From NCBI RefSeq assembly GCF_024345225.1, contig NZ_BROD01000001.1, forward strand, positions 1,808,362 to 1,872,361: 64,000 nucleotides of DNA, written 5' to 3'. The DNA is from Clostridium sp. TW13. Lineage in GTDB: Bacteria; Bacillota; Clostridia; Clostridiales; Clostridiaceae. Positions within the stretch are counted from its first letter, which is position 1, and each line of letters opens with the position of its first letter. Position numbers and translations under genes: made by a program. Shown piece by piece: positions 1-8,464 of this stretch. Under the pieces are notes generated by a model. That model searched no databases, had not been told where the DNA came from, and saw nothing but the letters and a program-made list of their open reading frames with translations.

Positions 1-1025
1 GCTTTTTCTACGTTAAGAAGTCCATATCCAAAATAATTATCTTTTCCTTTTGCACCAAGGTCTGTAGCTGTTGATTTTAATATATTCTCAATTTGAGCTG
101 GTTTTAATTTAGGGTTAATTGACTTAAGTATGCCAACTGTTGCAGCTACCATAGGAGCAGAGTATGATGTTCCACTTCCCTCTCTAGTATCATTTACTTG
201 CACATCTTGTCCTGGTGCTACAATATCAACTTGCTTTCCATAACAAGAACCCAATATTTCATTATTAACCTTTTTTAAAAACCTTCCATTTTTACTATTG
301 GTAGCTCCTACAGCTATTACATTATCTGAAAGTGCAGGATAAGAATATATTGGCTTATTATCATTACCTACTGAACAGATAACAGTTATTCCATTCTTCA
401 CTGCATTATTAATAGCAGCTTGAATCCTTTTCTTATCATTATTTATTATTGATATAGGTGTTCCTTTACGCCAAGATATACCTGAACTATAATTAATAGC
501 TGCTATGTTTAAATGTTTTTGTTTAACATAATAGTTTACAACATCATTGATTGCATATACTAATGAATTTACATCACCATGTCCAGATGCATCGTTAATT
601 TTATATTGAATACTCATAACATTAGGTTTTGAACTATTTACTCGTGTCTCATCTGATATCTCATCAACTACCCACTCTACTTCAGTACCATGATTAATGC
701 TATTTGAGTAGCTTGTCCATGGATTTAAAAAATATGGATCCCATCTTTTAAGGTTTGGATCCCACTTTTTTAAGTATTTAGCATCTGCTACATATTTATG
801 TAAGTTCCTACTATAATAATCAAACTGAATACCATTATCTAAAACTACAACATATGATGTAGATAACTTTTTGTTTTTTAATAAATTTGCTGCTGCAACT
901 GTTCTTAATTTATCTTTGTAATATAAGTAGTTTGTATTAGAAGCATATACCTTTGGGCTTAATATCCCAACAAATAATATTACTGCTAAAAAAAATGTTA
1001 AAATTTTCTTTTTGTAACCAAACAT
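1..1025 (-). CDS. Subtilisin-like serine protease (peptidase S8), 3' end outside window
   Basis: Secreted endopeptidase. The ATG at 1025 is preceded by a GGGGGA ribosome binding site. Residues 1-28 form a signal peptide (KKK, hydrophobic core, ending VYAS). The S8 catalytic residues are present: Asp63 in VVVLDNG, His112 in NHGTEVEW (first His of the usual HGTH; the second is Glu), oxyanion Asn221 in SVGND, and Ser287 in GTSYSAPM. About 341 residues are visible and the frame is open to the window edge, so the C-terminus is missing. There is little room for a long propeptide between the signal and Asp63, which is short for the family. It is transcribed away from the next gene. Confidence 0.88.
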   Translation of the reverse strand, partial: MFGYKKKILTFFLAVILFVGILSPKVYASNTNYLYYKDKLRTVAAANLLKNKKLSTSYVVVLDNGIQFDYYSRNLHKYVADAKYLKKWDPNLKRWDPYFLNPWTSYSNSINHGTEVEWVVDEISDETRVNSSKPNVMSIQYKINDASGHGDVNSLVYAINDVVNYYVKQKHLNIAAINYSSGISWRKGTPISIINNDKKRIQAAINNAVKNGITVICSVGNDNKPIYSYPALSDNVIAVGATNSKNGRFLKKVNNEILGSCYGKQVDIVAPGQDVQVNDTREGSGTSYSAPMVAATVGILKSINPKLKPAQIENILKSTATDLGAKGKDNYFGYGLLNVEK

Positions 1026-1290
1026 AAAAATCCCCCTTGTACTCTTTTGAAATTCTGCATTATTGATTCAAGTAACACACTTTCCCCTATATTTATGTTG
1101 CTCAAAAAATATTTTTGTTTTTAGATAATCTTCTTTCCTCCTTTGTGCATATTATATTTCAGTTTAATTCGACATTTTTCTATTTTATCCTTCAAGAAAA
1201 TTATGGAATTCACACTGTATTAGTTGAATCATTTTTTGTATGTAAACTTATCGTAAATATGGTGAATTTATTGAAAATCCAGTTCTATGT

Positions 1291-1333
1291 AATAAAATAT
1301 TAACTTGAATATAATTCAAGTTAATATTTTATT
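1291..1333. terminator. Perfect 20-bp inverted repeat with 3-nt loop
   Basis: Arms 1291-1310 and 1314-1333 are exactly complementary around ATA. The stem is almost all A+T, and a T-rich run follows on the plus strand. It lies between the protease promoter region and the structured RNA at 1400-1530. It could be a bidirectional terminator, an operator or the relic of a mobile end; the sequence alone does not decide. The 535-bp gap 1026-1560 otherwise holds no convincing gene: a 62-codon frame at 1115-1303 is hydrophobic by composition and has no ribosome binding site. Confidence 0.4.
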
Positions 1334-1399
1334 ATATTCAAGTAACTTTGATATTTATATATAGTTATTGTTTAAAGATATTTTTAATATTATTATGAT

Positions 1400-1530
1400 A
1401 TCAAGTGAAACTTGATTCAGGTGGGGTTTGATTCCCATCTGAATCTTAGTTGAACTTATCCAGGAGCGTGCAGCCTTTATCTCCAACTTAAAGAAGTTGG
1501 AGTGTTACGGATGCTAGCTATCGGATAAAA
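1400..1530 (+). ncRNA. Structured RNA candidate upstream of the nucleotidyltransferase gene
   Basis: Four hairpins can be drawn in about 130 nt that are clearly more G+C rich than their surroundings. ATCAAG/CTTGAT lies at 1400-1416. A 12-bp stem GATTCAGGTGGG/CCCATCTGAATC with one G-U pair lies at about 1414-1445. CTCCAACTT/AAGTTGGAG lies at about 1480-1502. A closing TTATCC/GGATAA pair spans about 1457-1528. It ends about 25 nt before the ribosome binding site of the gene at 1561. It may be a cis-regulatory leader for that gene, or the right end (omega-RNA region) left behind by an IS200/IS605-type TnpB element. No tnpB is present. Confidence 0.45.
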
Positions 1531-1560
1531 AATTAAACCAATATAAAAGGAGAAAATATT

Positions 1561-2379
1561 ATGAATACTATTCCAAAAGAAGTTGATGAAGTATTAAAAC
1601 AATATTTTAATCTTTTCGATGATAAATTTCCTAACCTACTTGAATCCTATCATATTTATGGCTCTGTTTCATTGGGAGCATTTAAATATGGAGCAAGTGA
1701 TATTGATTTTGTAGCTATTCTAAAAAGAAAAATTAATGAAGATGATTTAAATGGATTGAAAGAAATTCATACAAATATAAAGAAGGTGTTCCCAAAAATA
1801 GATTTAATGGGATTCTATATAACCCAAGATAATCTTATGTCCAATATTAATAACGAAAAAACTTGTGCTTGCTTTATTGAAGGTGAATTCAAAGGTTTCA
1901 TTGAGTTTGATAGAAATTCAATCGATGCATATCAATTACAAAGTTATGGTATAACAGTTAAAGGCAAAGAAATATCTACTTATAACATTACAATAGATTG
2001 GTACATCTTATTAAAAAATATGATAGACAACATCAATAGTTATTGGTTCAATCGTGTTAATAGCTACAAAAAGTTTCTATCAAGGCCATACTTAAATTCT
2101 ATTTTTAGTTTGGAGGAAATTGAATGGGGAGTTTTAAGTGTTTCCCGTATTTATTATACTATTAATGAAAAAGATATAGTTTCCAAAATTGGTGCTGGAG
2201 AATATGCTCTAAGAACCCTTCCTGAAAGATGGCATAAAATTATTAATGAAGCTATGCGATTGCGTAAAGATGATAATAATTCTTGCTATAAGTCATTTAT
2301 CAGTAGGCGAAAAGATGCCATTAATTATATGACATTTATAATTCAAGAAAGTAATAAACTATATAGCATAAGCCAATGA
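1561..2379 (+). CDS. Aminoglycoside nucleotidyltransferase-like protein (ANT(3'')/DUF4111 type)
   Basis: Nucleotidyltransferase of 272 aa. The polymerase-beta-type signature GSVSLGAFKYGASDID sits at residues 34-49, with the metal-binding pair Asp47 and Asp49. The remaining ~150 residues are helical and have the length of the C-terminal domain of streptomycin/spectinomycin adenylyltransferases. Family members transfer AMP from ATP to an aminoglycoside hydroxyl, but clostridial chromosomal copies are rarely tested. The start is set by AAAGGAGA ten bases upstream. It stands alone, directly behind the structured RNA candidate. A TGGCTTATGCTAT repeat just after the stop can fold with the end of the gene as a weak terminator. 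Confidence 0.75.
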   Translation: MNTIPKEVDEVLKQYFNLFDDKFPNLLESYHIYGSVSLGAFKYGASDIDFVAILKRKINEDDLNGLKEIHTNIKKVFPKIDLMGFYITQDNLMSNINNEKTCACFIEGEFKGFIEFDRNSIDAYQLQSYGITVKGKEISTYNITIDWYILLKNMIDNINSYWFNRVNSYKKFLSRPYLNSIFSLEEIEWGVLSVSRIYYTINEKDIVSKIGAGEYALRTLPERWHKIINEAMRLRKDDNNSCYKSFISRRKDAINYMTFIIQESNKLYSISQ

Positions 2380-2542
2380 TACCTTGAATATCATTGGCTT
2401 ATGCTATTGTATGTTAGTTGTTTACATATTTATACAAAATTATGCTTTCATCCGTAATTTTATGGTATTATAAATATATAGTGGTAAATAAATGCACTTT
2501 ATATAGAAATATATTTATAATTTAAAAGGATGGGTGTTTTAG

Positions 2543-3463
2543 ATGATTAACTTAATTAAAGAAAAAGTACTTAATATGAGTGATAGAGCTGAAATCATTT
2601 CTGTAGAACAATTGCCTGAGATTATAACTGAAGTTAAAAATATTAAAGATACTGGGTGGCTGAATGGTTTTCAAAACTTTATAGTAGAAAATATATACGA
2701 TTTCACTCTACCTGAAACAGACTTTAAAATTAATTCTATAATTATAGTGGCTGCTCCTAGTAAATTATTTAACTTAACTTTTATTAATAACGGGAAAAAA
2801 GTTTCTACATACCTTCCTCCTACCTATTATGATTATGATTCTGCTCATGAACGTGTTGAAAAATACTTAGGTGATTTATTAACTCCTCATGGATATCATA
2901 TAAGCTTTGCCCCTAGACTTCCCCGTAAAATCTTAGCTTGTAAAAGTGGTTTAAGTAAATATGGCAGAAACAATATAACTTATGTTGATGGGATAGGAAG
3001 CTTTTATCAACTAGTAACTCTTTATTCAGATATCCCTTGTGATAAAAAGGACTTATTTGAGATTACTGAAATGAACACTTGTAAAACTTGCACTTTGTGT
3101 CTTCAAAATTGCCCGACTAAAGCAATTTTAAAAGATAGATATTTAATAAATAATGAGCGCTGTCTCACAGGTATCAACGAATGTGGCACTGATGATTTTC
3201 CAGAATGGATAGATAAATCAGCTCATAATGCTATATATGGTTGCGTAAAATGCCAAATTGTATGCCCACACAATAGAAATAATGTTATCAATTCAAAAGA
3301 CACAGTAGAATTTACAGAAGAAGAAACTTTAAGTTTATTAAATTCAGTACCTTTTGATGAATTTAGTGAAGATCTAAAGGAAAAAATAATGGAATTAAAC
3401 ATGAAAAACTACCTTTCTGCAATACCTAGAAATTTAAAGGTTCTTTTTGAACAGAATTTATAA
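2543..3463 (+). CDS. 4Fe-4S double-cluster protein, QueG-like
   Basis: Iron-sulfur protein of 306 aa related to the core of epoxyqueuosine reductase. The first ferredoxin-type cluster is C180-x2-C183-x2-C186-x3-C190-P; the second includes Cys234, Cys237 and Cys241 in GCVKCQIVCPHN, the usual QueG hallmark. It lacks the C-terminal HEAT-like region and is shorter than true QueG (about 340-380 aa). A longer paralogue is encoded at 16241-17272. It may act on another substrate; a role in tRNA queuosine is not shown. Monocistronic, followed by a hairpin at 3494. Confidence 0.7.
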   Translation: MINLIKEKVLNMSDRAEIISVEQLPEIITEVKNIKDTGWLNGFQNFIVENIYDFTLPETDFKINSIIIVAAPSKLFNLTFINNGKKVSTYLPPTYYDYDSAHERVEKYLGDLLTPHGYHISFAPRLPRKILACKSGLSKYGRNNITYVDGIGSFYQLVTLYSDIPCDKKDLFEITEMNTCKTCTLCLQNCPTKAILKDRYLINNERCLTGINECGTDDFPEWIDKSAHNAIYGCVKCQIVCPHNRNNVINSKDTVEFTEEETLSLLNSVPFDEFSEDLKEKIMELNMKNYLSAIPRNLKVLFEQNL

Positions 3464-3493
3464 AGTTAAAATTACAGGAATAAAGATTTCCTA

Positions 3494-3527
3494 TATAAGC
3501 AGACAAGCTTAATCTTGTCTGCTTATA
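3494..3527 (+). terminator. Terminator of the QueG-like gene
   Basis: A 14-bp perfect stem TATAAGCAGACAAG/CTTGTCTGCTTATA with a 6-nt loop is followed by CTTTTAATT. It sits 31 bp after the stop codon at 3463. Confidence 0.75.
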
Positions 3528-3630
3528 CTTTTAATTCATTCTATCCCCCTCATTCTATTTCTTTTTTCCTTTTTGTGGGCAGTTTTTTATTATTATAATT
3601 TATTTTGTTGTTGGCACAAAAAGTTTTCAA

Positions 3631-3664
3631 ACAAAAAACAGCTAAAAAGCTGCTTTTTTGTTTT
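3631..3664 (+). terminator. Strong hairpin with U tract
   Basis: ACAAAAAACAGC pairs with GCTGCTTTTTTG around TAAAAA, then TTTTTGT. Its A-rich left arm and T-rich right arm allow use in either direction. It would stop reading from the decayed frame at 3670-3798 on the minus strand. Confidence 0.65.
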
Positions 3665-3669
3665 TGTAT

Positions 3670-3798
3670 TTAATTAACTACTAAATCTAACTTACCATCA
3701 TTATTTACCTTATTTATATTCACCTTTACTTTACCACTATACCCTTTTTCTAAATATCCCACTACACATTCTTCATGTGAAATACCGTTTCTATGATA
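3670..3798 (-). pseudogene. C-terminal fragment of an unidentified protein
   Basis: An open frame of 42 codons without a start reads like protein, ending ...VNINKVNNDGKLDLVVN then TAA. It includes HEECVVGYLEKGYSGKVKV. An in-frame TAA at 3799-3801 closes it upstream, and no ribosome binding site exists. I take it as the tail of a deleted gene; the family is not recognised. Confidence 0.35.
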
Positions 3799-3885
3799 TT
3801 AACCCTAAAAACTATTTAAATATATAAACTTAAATATATATAAATAGTTAAATATTTATAGTGAAAATCACACTTCCAAGTGTTT

Positions 3886-4479
3886 TTACTTTTTCTTAAG
3901 TGTTTTAATAAATAGATGTATAATGATTCCCAAGATAATCAAACCTGCTAATATTTCACTCACCTGCGTTATTATAGGAACAATACTCTCCCATGAGTCT
4001 CCAAACCAATACCCAAGTCCTAAATATATGAAACTCCATAAAAACTCACCTAAAATTGCAAATAAAATAAAGTAAGACATTTTATAATCCGCAATACCAG
4101 CTGCAGCATTTACAAATGGTCCCATAGGTGAAATCAAAAATCGAGTCAAGAAAACTGCACCTCTACCATGTTGTTCTAAATACTTATGAGATTTTAAGAT
4201 TTTAGGCTCCATATATCTTTTTACCTTAGGAAATTTATTTAATACTCTATGACCAATAAACTTCCATATCATATAAGATCCCCAATCTCCAAAAGATATC
4301 AAAATCCAAACTTCAATGAACAAAATAAATATATTAAACTCGCCTGCATATGAAAAAGCACCTGAAGCAATAACTAGCAGAGTTCCTCCTGTTGGAATTC
4401 CTGTACTCTGCACCAAAAGTAATATACCTAGAAACCAAATATTATACTCTTTAAAATATTCCATCAATACTTGGGTCAT
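3886..4479 (-). CDS. DedA-family (SNARE-associated) membrane protein
   Basis: Integral membrane protein of 197 aa. The N-terminal hydrophobic region contains the re-entrant-type segment STGIPTGGTLL, and the core has GDWGSYMIWKFIGHR and the DedA motif FLTRFLISPMGPFVNAAAG near residues 110-128, followed by two more membrane helices. DedA proteins are linked to lipid-carrier recycling and membrane homeostasis in other bacteria. Its start overlaps the stop of the 4476-4826 gene by 4 bp, so the two are translationally coupled. Confidence 0.85.
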   Translation of the reverse strand: MTQVLMEYFKEYNIWFLGILLLVQSTGIPTGGTLLVIASGAFSYAGEFNIFILFIEVWILISFGDWGSYMIWKFIGHRVLNKFPKVKRYMEPKILKSHKYLEQHGRGAVFLTRFLISPMGPFVNAAAGIADYKMSYFILFAILGEFLWSFIYLGLGYWFGDSWESIVPIITQVSEILAGLIILGIIIHLFIKTLKKK

Positions 4480-4826
4480 TTTCTTTTACCTTCTGTTCCA
4501 ATAATCTTAGATAAATTCTTTTTCATTTCATCCAAAGATTTGTTATATTTTCTCCCCAAGTCTCTAATATCCATATTTTCATCACCTGGATGAGGCTTAA
4601 TTTCAAGTGCCTTAAATATCTCTTCTGTGCTTACATTATGCTTTTTAGATATTTTTTTTACTGTAATCCATTTATAAGTACTCATTTCACCTAAATGTCT
4701 GGTTTCCTTAGTAGGGATTTTAAAATTTTTAACTTCTTTATGCAATCCTACAGATTGCTTTACTATAAATAGAGATATTACAACAATTAATATTGATAAT
4801 ATGCCTAACAATGTTTTTTTCTTCAT
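4476..4826 (-). CDS. Small single-pass membrane protein, unknown function
   Basis: Product of about 116 aa starting MKKKTLLGILSILIVV, a membrane anchor or signal of ~20 residues. A basic soluble part follows, containing STYKWITVKKISKKHNVSTEEIFKALEI and a helical tail; the middle resembles a small helix-turn-helix-like fold but no family is recognised. I chose ATG at 4826 because AGGTGG lies 6 bases upstream; a GTG at 4835 is within that site. It is co-transcribed with, and overlaps, the DedA gene, suggesting a helper role for it. Confidence 0.65.
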   Translation of the reverse strand: MKKKTLLGILSILIVVISLFIVKQSVGLHKEVKNFKIPTKETRHLGEMSTYKWITVKKISKKHNVSTEEIFKALEIKPHPGDENMDIRDLGRKYNKSLDEMKKNLSKIIGTEGKRK

Positions 4827-4880
4827 TGGTACCACCTAACTTAAAATATTTAATAATAAACTTTTGATCTACAATCCTTA

Positions 4881-5735
4881 TTATCGTTTTTCTAAAATTT
4901 TTGTATAGACCTCATATGGAATAAACAAATTATTATCTTTTCCACTTCCAAGCTCTATGTCTGGTCTATTTTTACCATGATAGTCTGTTCCACCAGAAAT
5001 CATCAAATTATATTTCTCAATTAGATAATCTAGAAATTTGTAATCAGATTCGCTGAATGAAGGATAATATCTTTCAACTCCATCCAATCCTAGGCTAATA
5101 AGATACTCTATCTCTTCTTCCATACCTTCAGCACTTAATCCACCCAATCCTATTGGTTTATTATAATGAGCTAAGAAAGATACTCCTCCAGCACTGTTTA
5201 TGATTCTAATGGCATCTTTCACATCAATTAGTTCATCTTCACTATAAGGAACTATATCCAAGTATTTATCCCAAACCTCTTGAGGTGTTTTGCATAATTT
5301 TTTTCTCATAAAATATCTAAATATATCATGTCTTCCTAAATATGATCCTAATTCTTTTTCTCTTAATTCCTCTATATCAATACTTATTCCTTTTTCCTTT
5401 ATGCTTGATAAAATAAGATTTACACGCTGGTGTCTTGCTTGCTTCATCTTATTGTATACATATAAAAACTCTTCATTATTATGATTAATTCCAAGTCCTA
5501 GAATATGTACTACTCTATCATCCTTATATCTAGCACTTATTTCAATACCAGGCAAAAAATCTATATTATTAGCCTTAGCTAGCATAGCAGTCTCTTCTAT
5601 TCCTTCTATATTATCATGATCTGTAAGAGCTATAGCTTTAACATTTTGCTTAACAGCTGTATTTATTAATTCTTCTGGAGTAGATCCTCCGTCTGAAAAC
5701 ATAGTATGGGTATGTAAATCTATTTTATAATTCAT
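4881..5735 (-). CDS. PHP-domain metal-dependent phosphoesterase (RNase AM/TrpH-like)
   Basis: Protein of 284 aa with the PHP signatures: DLHTHTMFSDG at residues 6-16, ALTDHDNIEG at about 36-45, PGIEISA near 61, HILGLG, FLAHYNKP near 193 and GGTDYHGKN near 255. These supply the three-metal site. Relatives hydrolyse 3',5'-bisphosphonucleotides or trim short RNAs 5' to 3'. The start is supported by AGGAGAA 7 bases upstream. A MITE-like element lies in its upstream region at 5762-5834. Monocistronic. Confidence 0.85.
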   Translation of the reverse strand: MNYKIDLHTHTMFSDGGSTPEELINTAVKQNVKAIALTDHDNIEGIEETAMLAKANNIDFLPGIEISARYKDDRVVHILGLGINHNNEEFLYVYNKMKQARHQRVNLILSSIKEKGISIDIEELREKELGSYLGRHDIFRYFMRKKLCKTPQEVWDKYLDIVPYSEDELIDVKDAIRIINSAGGVSFLAHYNKPIGLGGLSAEGMEEEIEYLISLGLDGVERYYPSFSESDYKFLDYLIEKYNLMISGGTDYHGKNRPDIELGSGKDNNLFIPYEVYTKILEKR

Positions 5736-5761
5736 ATTTAATTCTCCTAATAATATTGCTT

Positions 5762-5834
5762 ATGCATCTGAAAATAAATAACAAGTCCAAATATCCGTCG
5801 CATATGCACTTATTTATTTTTTGAAGATGCCTTA
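5762..5834. mobile_element. Short MITE-like element, internally deleted copy
   Basis: About 73 bp bounded by imperfect terminal inverted repeats: left GCATCTGAAAATAAATAAC then AAGTCCAAATAT, right (complement) AAGGCATCTTCAAAAAATAA. The same ends bound the longer copy at 10852-11014. Almost all of the internal sequence is missing here, leaving CCGTCGC between the arms. It codes for nothing and could fold into one long hairpin. Confidence 0.7.
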
Positions 5835-5899
5835 TGTAACTATTTATATTTTTATCTTACCATATAATAATGCAAATTACAGTATCTTGATAAAAAGAT

Positions 5900-5932
5900 A
5901 ACAGCTATTATAATCTATCTATAATAGCTGTT
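5900..5932 (-). terminator. Terminator of the GH20 gene
   Basis: Stem AACAGCTATTATA/TATAATAGCTGTT with a 7-nt loop, 15 bp past the GH20 stop at 5948. On the minus strand it is followed by ATCTTTTTATC. Confidence 0.6.
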
Positions 5933-5947
5933 CATATATTTTACTCC

Positions 5948-7570
5948 CTATCTTCTTAGCCATACACTGCTGTCATCATAGTAATTTATTCCTAATGTTT
6001 TAAATCTTAACCCTTGCTTTTCTAATCGTGCTCTATATTCATTCCAATCTCGTTGTTCTTTAGGAGTCCATCCTATTTCAGCATATCCTAATAATCTTGG
6101 ATATATCATATAATCCATAGCTTTTGTATCAGAGATTGTCTCTGTCCATAGTGGTGCTTCTATTCCTAAAACTAACTTTTGGGGAGCATAATCTGTAAGA
6201 TCCCACTTGTATGCTGTTTCCACAGGAATATATCCAGCCCAATCCAACCCATAAGGTGTTTTCTCATTATATTTCATGTCCAAATAGGCCTTTTTTGCTA
6301 TAGATACAATAATGTTCATACCTTTTTCTCTTGCTGCTTGATTTGAATCCTTCCAATTTTGTAGTACTGTAGTTAAATCTATTTTAGGAGATGTATCAAT
6401 AGGATCCCAACCTATTGGAGTTTTTCCATGCTTTTTAACTATTTCAGATACTCTGCCTACAAAATAATCATAATCCTCTTTTTTTGTATTTTCTGCCTCA
6501 TCTCCTCCTATGTGAATATATTTTGATGGAGATATCTCTGCAACTTCTTTAATTACATCCTCAATAAATTGATAGGTCTTTTCATCATGAGTCATAAAAG
6601 AACTAAAACCTACTTTTATATCTGTATATAGAGGCTTTTTCTTGCCATCAGGATTCAAAAATCCATAAGAAGCTAAAGCGGCATTGCTATGTCCTGGCAT
6701 ATCAAACTCAGGAATTATCTCTACATATCGTTCTGCTGCATATTTAACCAAATCTTTAAATTGTTCCTGTGTATAATATCCTCCAGGGCCACCACCTACT
6801 TCTGTACTTCCACCTATGGTAGTTAAATCAGGCCATTTCTTTATTTCTAAACGCCACCCTTGATCATCGCTAAGGTGCAAATGAACACTATTTATTTTAT
6901 ACAAAGCTGCATGGTCTATCTGACGTTTAACCTCATCAACAGTAAAAAAGTGTCTTGCAACATCAAGCATGAGTCCTCTATAAGCATATTCAGGCTTATC
7001 ATTTATTGTTGAAACCGGAATACTCCATTCAACATTTGTAACTACATTTTTGCTTTCTATAGCTGCTGGTAGTAACTGCCTTAATGATTGAAGTGCTCTT
7101 GAAATTCCCTCTGGTTTATATGCAATAACCTTAACAATATCCCCAGTAGTCTCTATTTTATAGCCCTCATTACCTAAGCTTTGATCTGAACCTACAGTAG
7201 TTAGATAAATGCTACCAGCAGGTGGATTATCTGATTTAATAATATTTAATTCAAAACCTGTTGACCCCTTAAATTTTTCTTTTATAAATTCTGCAATCTT
7301 ACTAATTTCCTCTGTTTCTTCATCAGTATTTCCTTTCACATAAATTGATGCATCCTTCTTAAGCACAAACTTTCCATTACCCTTTTGAAAACTTCTTGGC
7401 TTTGGGATAATGTCATTATTGCCACTTTGCATTATACTATTATTTTCAGCTGCAAGGGTTGTTTTAGCTTCAATACTCTTCTGTTTAAAAGTTAATACTA
7501 AAGAAGTAGTTACTATAGACATTATAGCTATAGATACAAACTTCAAATTCTTATCAAATACCTTCTTCAT
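5948..7570 (-). CDS. Secreted beta-N-acetylhexosaminidase, GH20
   Basis: Protein of 540 aa that removes terminal GlcNAc/GalNAc residues. Residues 1-35 form a signal peptide (KKVFDKNLK then a hydrophobic stretch, cut near SIEAKT). Residues ~55-190 are the GH20b domain ending before KPEYAYRGLMLDVARHFF, which opens the barrel. The catalytic pair Asp357-Glu358 is in HIGGDEAEN, and substrate-pocket motifs HLHLSDDQGWR (~230) and EFDMPGHS (~288) are intact. It probably feeds on chitin oligomers, glycans or peptidoglycan. The ATG has GGATGG/AAGGA upstream. It is flanked by its own terminator and a 233-bp upstream gap, so it is a single-gene unit. Confidence 0.92.
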   Translation of the reverse strand: MKKVFDKNLKFVSIAIMSIVTTSLVLTFKQKSIEAKTTLAAENNSIMQSGNNDIIPKPRSFQKGNGKFVLKKDASIYVKGNTDEETEEISKIAEFIKEKFKGSTGFELNIIKSDNPPAGSIYLTTVGSDQSLGNEGYKIETTGDIVKVIAYKPEGISRALQSLRQLLPAAIESKNVVTNVEWSIPVSTINDKPEYAYRGLMLDVARHFFTVDEVKRQIDHAALYKINSVHLHLSDDQGWRLEIKKWPDLTTIGGSTEVGGGPGGYYTQEQFKDLVKYAAERYVEIIPEFDMPGHSNAALASYGFLNPDGKKKPLYTDIKVGFSSFMTHDEKTYQFIEDVIKEVAEISPSKYIHIGGDEAENTKKEDYDYFVGRVSEIVKKHGKTPIGWDPIDTSPKIDLTTVLQNWKDSNQAAREKGMNIIVSIAKKAYLDMKYNEKTPYGLDWAGYIPVETAYKWDLTDYAPQKLVLGIEAPLWTETISDTKAMDYMIYPRLLGYAEIGWTPKEQRDWNEYRARLEKQGLRFKTLGINYYDDSSVWLRR

Positions 7571-7803
7571 TCCTTCACCATCCTCATTTACTTAAATATA
7601 TTGTTTCTCTGGTATAAACAATGACTCTAAAAACCTCATTATTATTTTATAACCAAAAATCCTATAATATATGCTGTAAATTCCTTGTAAAGTTGTACCC
7701 AAAAGTATTTTGTTCTCATTCTATTTTCAAAAAATCCAAGTTATTTTAACTCTAATTTAAAATTAATATATTCTCAACATTATTGTAAAGTAACTCCCAA
7801 TAC

Positions 7804-8394
7804 TTACAAAATAGAAATATGTCCATTATCATAAACAATCATTTCTTCATCAGTAATTTTATAGACATTGAACTTTGGATTTTTTATTGCTTCATAATAA
7901 TACTTTTCTCTGGATTCATTATAGTGACAAAATATAATACCATCGAACAAACCTATAGCATCATAGTTTTCTAACCCTATTTCATTCTCATCAAACGATA
8001 ATACATGTTCTATATTTTTTGTAGCAAGATGTGTTCCAGCACTTCTTCCAATATATACCACATCTTTTCTTAAATATTCTAATATTTCTACTGCAAAACC
8101 ACATTCTTTTATCAATTTCACTAATGTAAAAGTATTACCACCACACACATAAATAATATCAATATTTAAATTGCAATATTCTTTAGGATTTTTTTCATCA
8201 AAAATAATAATATTGTCTTTATTCAAGCCAGAAATAAGCAGTTCATTCACATATTTATCAGGTGGGTAAGTTCCACTTAAGGCTGTAGGTATAAAAAGAA
8301 CCCTTATCTTTTGCACATCCATCTTTAGTTCCTCTAATATTTTTCCGGTTATAACTGAATTGCCAAATGCCTTTGATGATAACAGTAACTTCAT
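7804..8394 (-). CDS. Peptidase E-like protein (S51, class I glutamine amidotransferase-like fold)
   Basis: Cytoplasmic protein of 196 aa. The motif YIGRSAGTHLA near residue 115 supplies the nucleophile Ser of S51 aspartyl dipeptidases, and IYVCGGNTF at about 80 is the companion glycine-rich loop. VLFIPTA near the N-terminus fits the fold's first strand. Relatives cleave Asp-X dipeptides or cyanophycin dipeptides. The strong site GAGGAGAG precedes the ATG. A terminator of the upstream GNAT gene separates the two. Confidence 0.75.
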   Translation of the reverse strand: MKLLLSSKAFGNSVITGKILEELKMDVQKIRVLFIPTALSGTYPPDKYVNELLISGLNKDNIIIFDEKNPKEYCNLNIDIIYVCGGNTFTLVKLIKECGFAVEILEYLRKDVVYIGRSAGTHLATKNIEHVLSFDENEIGLENYDAIGLFDGIIFCHYNESREKYYYEAIKNPKFNVYKITDEEMIVYDNGHISIL

Positions 8395-8419
8395 ATTTAA
8401 CTCTCCTCTTCAAGCATAA

Positions 8420-8449
8420 AAAGTATATCAAGCATCCTTGATATACTTT
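8420..8449 (-). terminator. Terminator of the two-domain GNAT gene
   Basis: AAAGTATATCAAG/CTTGATATACTTT with a 4-nt loop, flanked by A and T runs, 15 bp after the stop at 8465. Confidence 0.75.
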
Positions 8450-8464
8450 TATGAACTTAACTAA

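Noticed and set aside
1115-1303. 62-codon hydrophobic ORF upstream of the structured RNA
   Set aside because: No ribosome binding site, composition follows the A+T-rich DNA, and it runs into the perfect inverted repeat.
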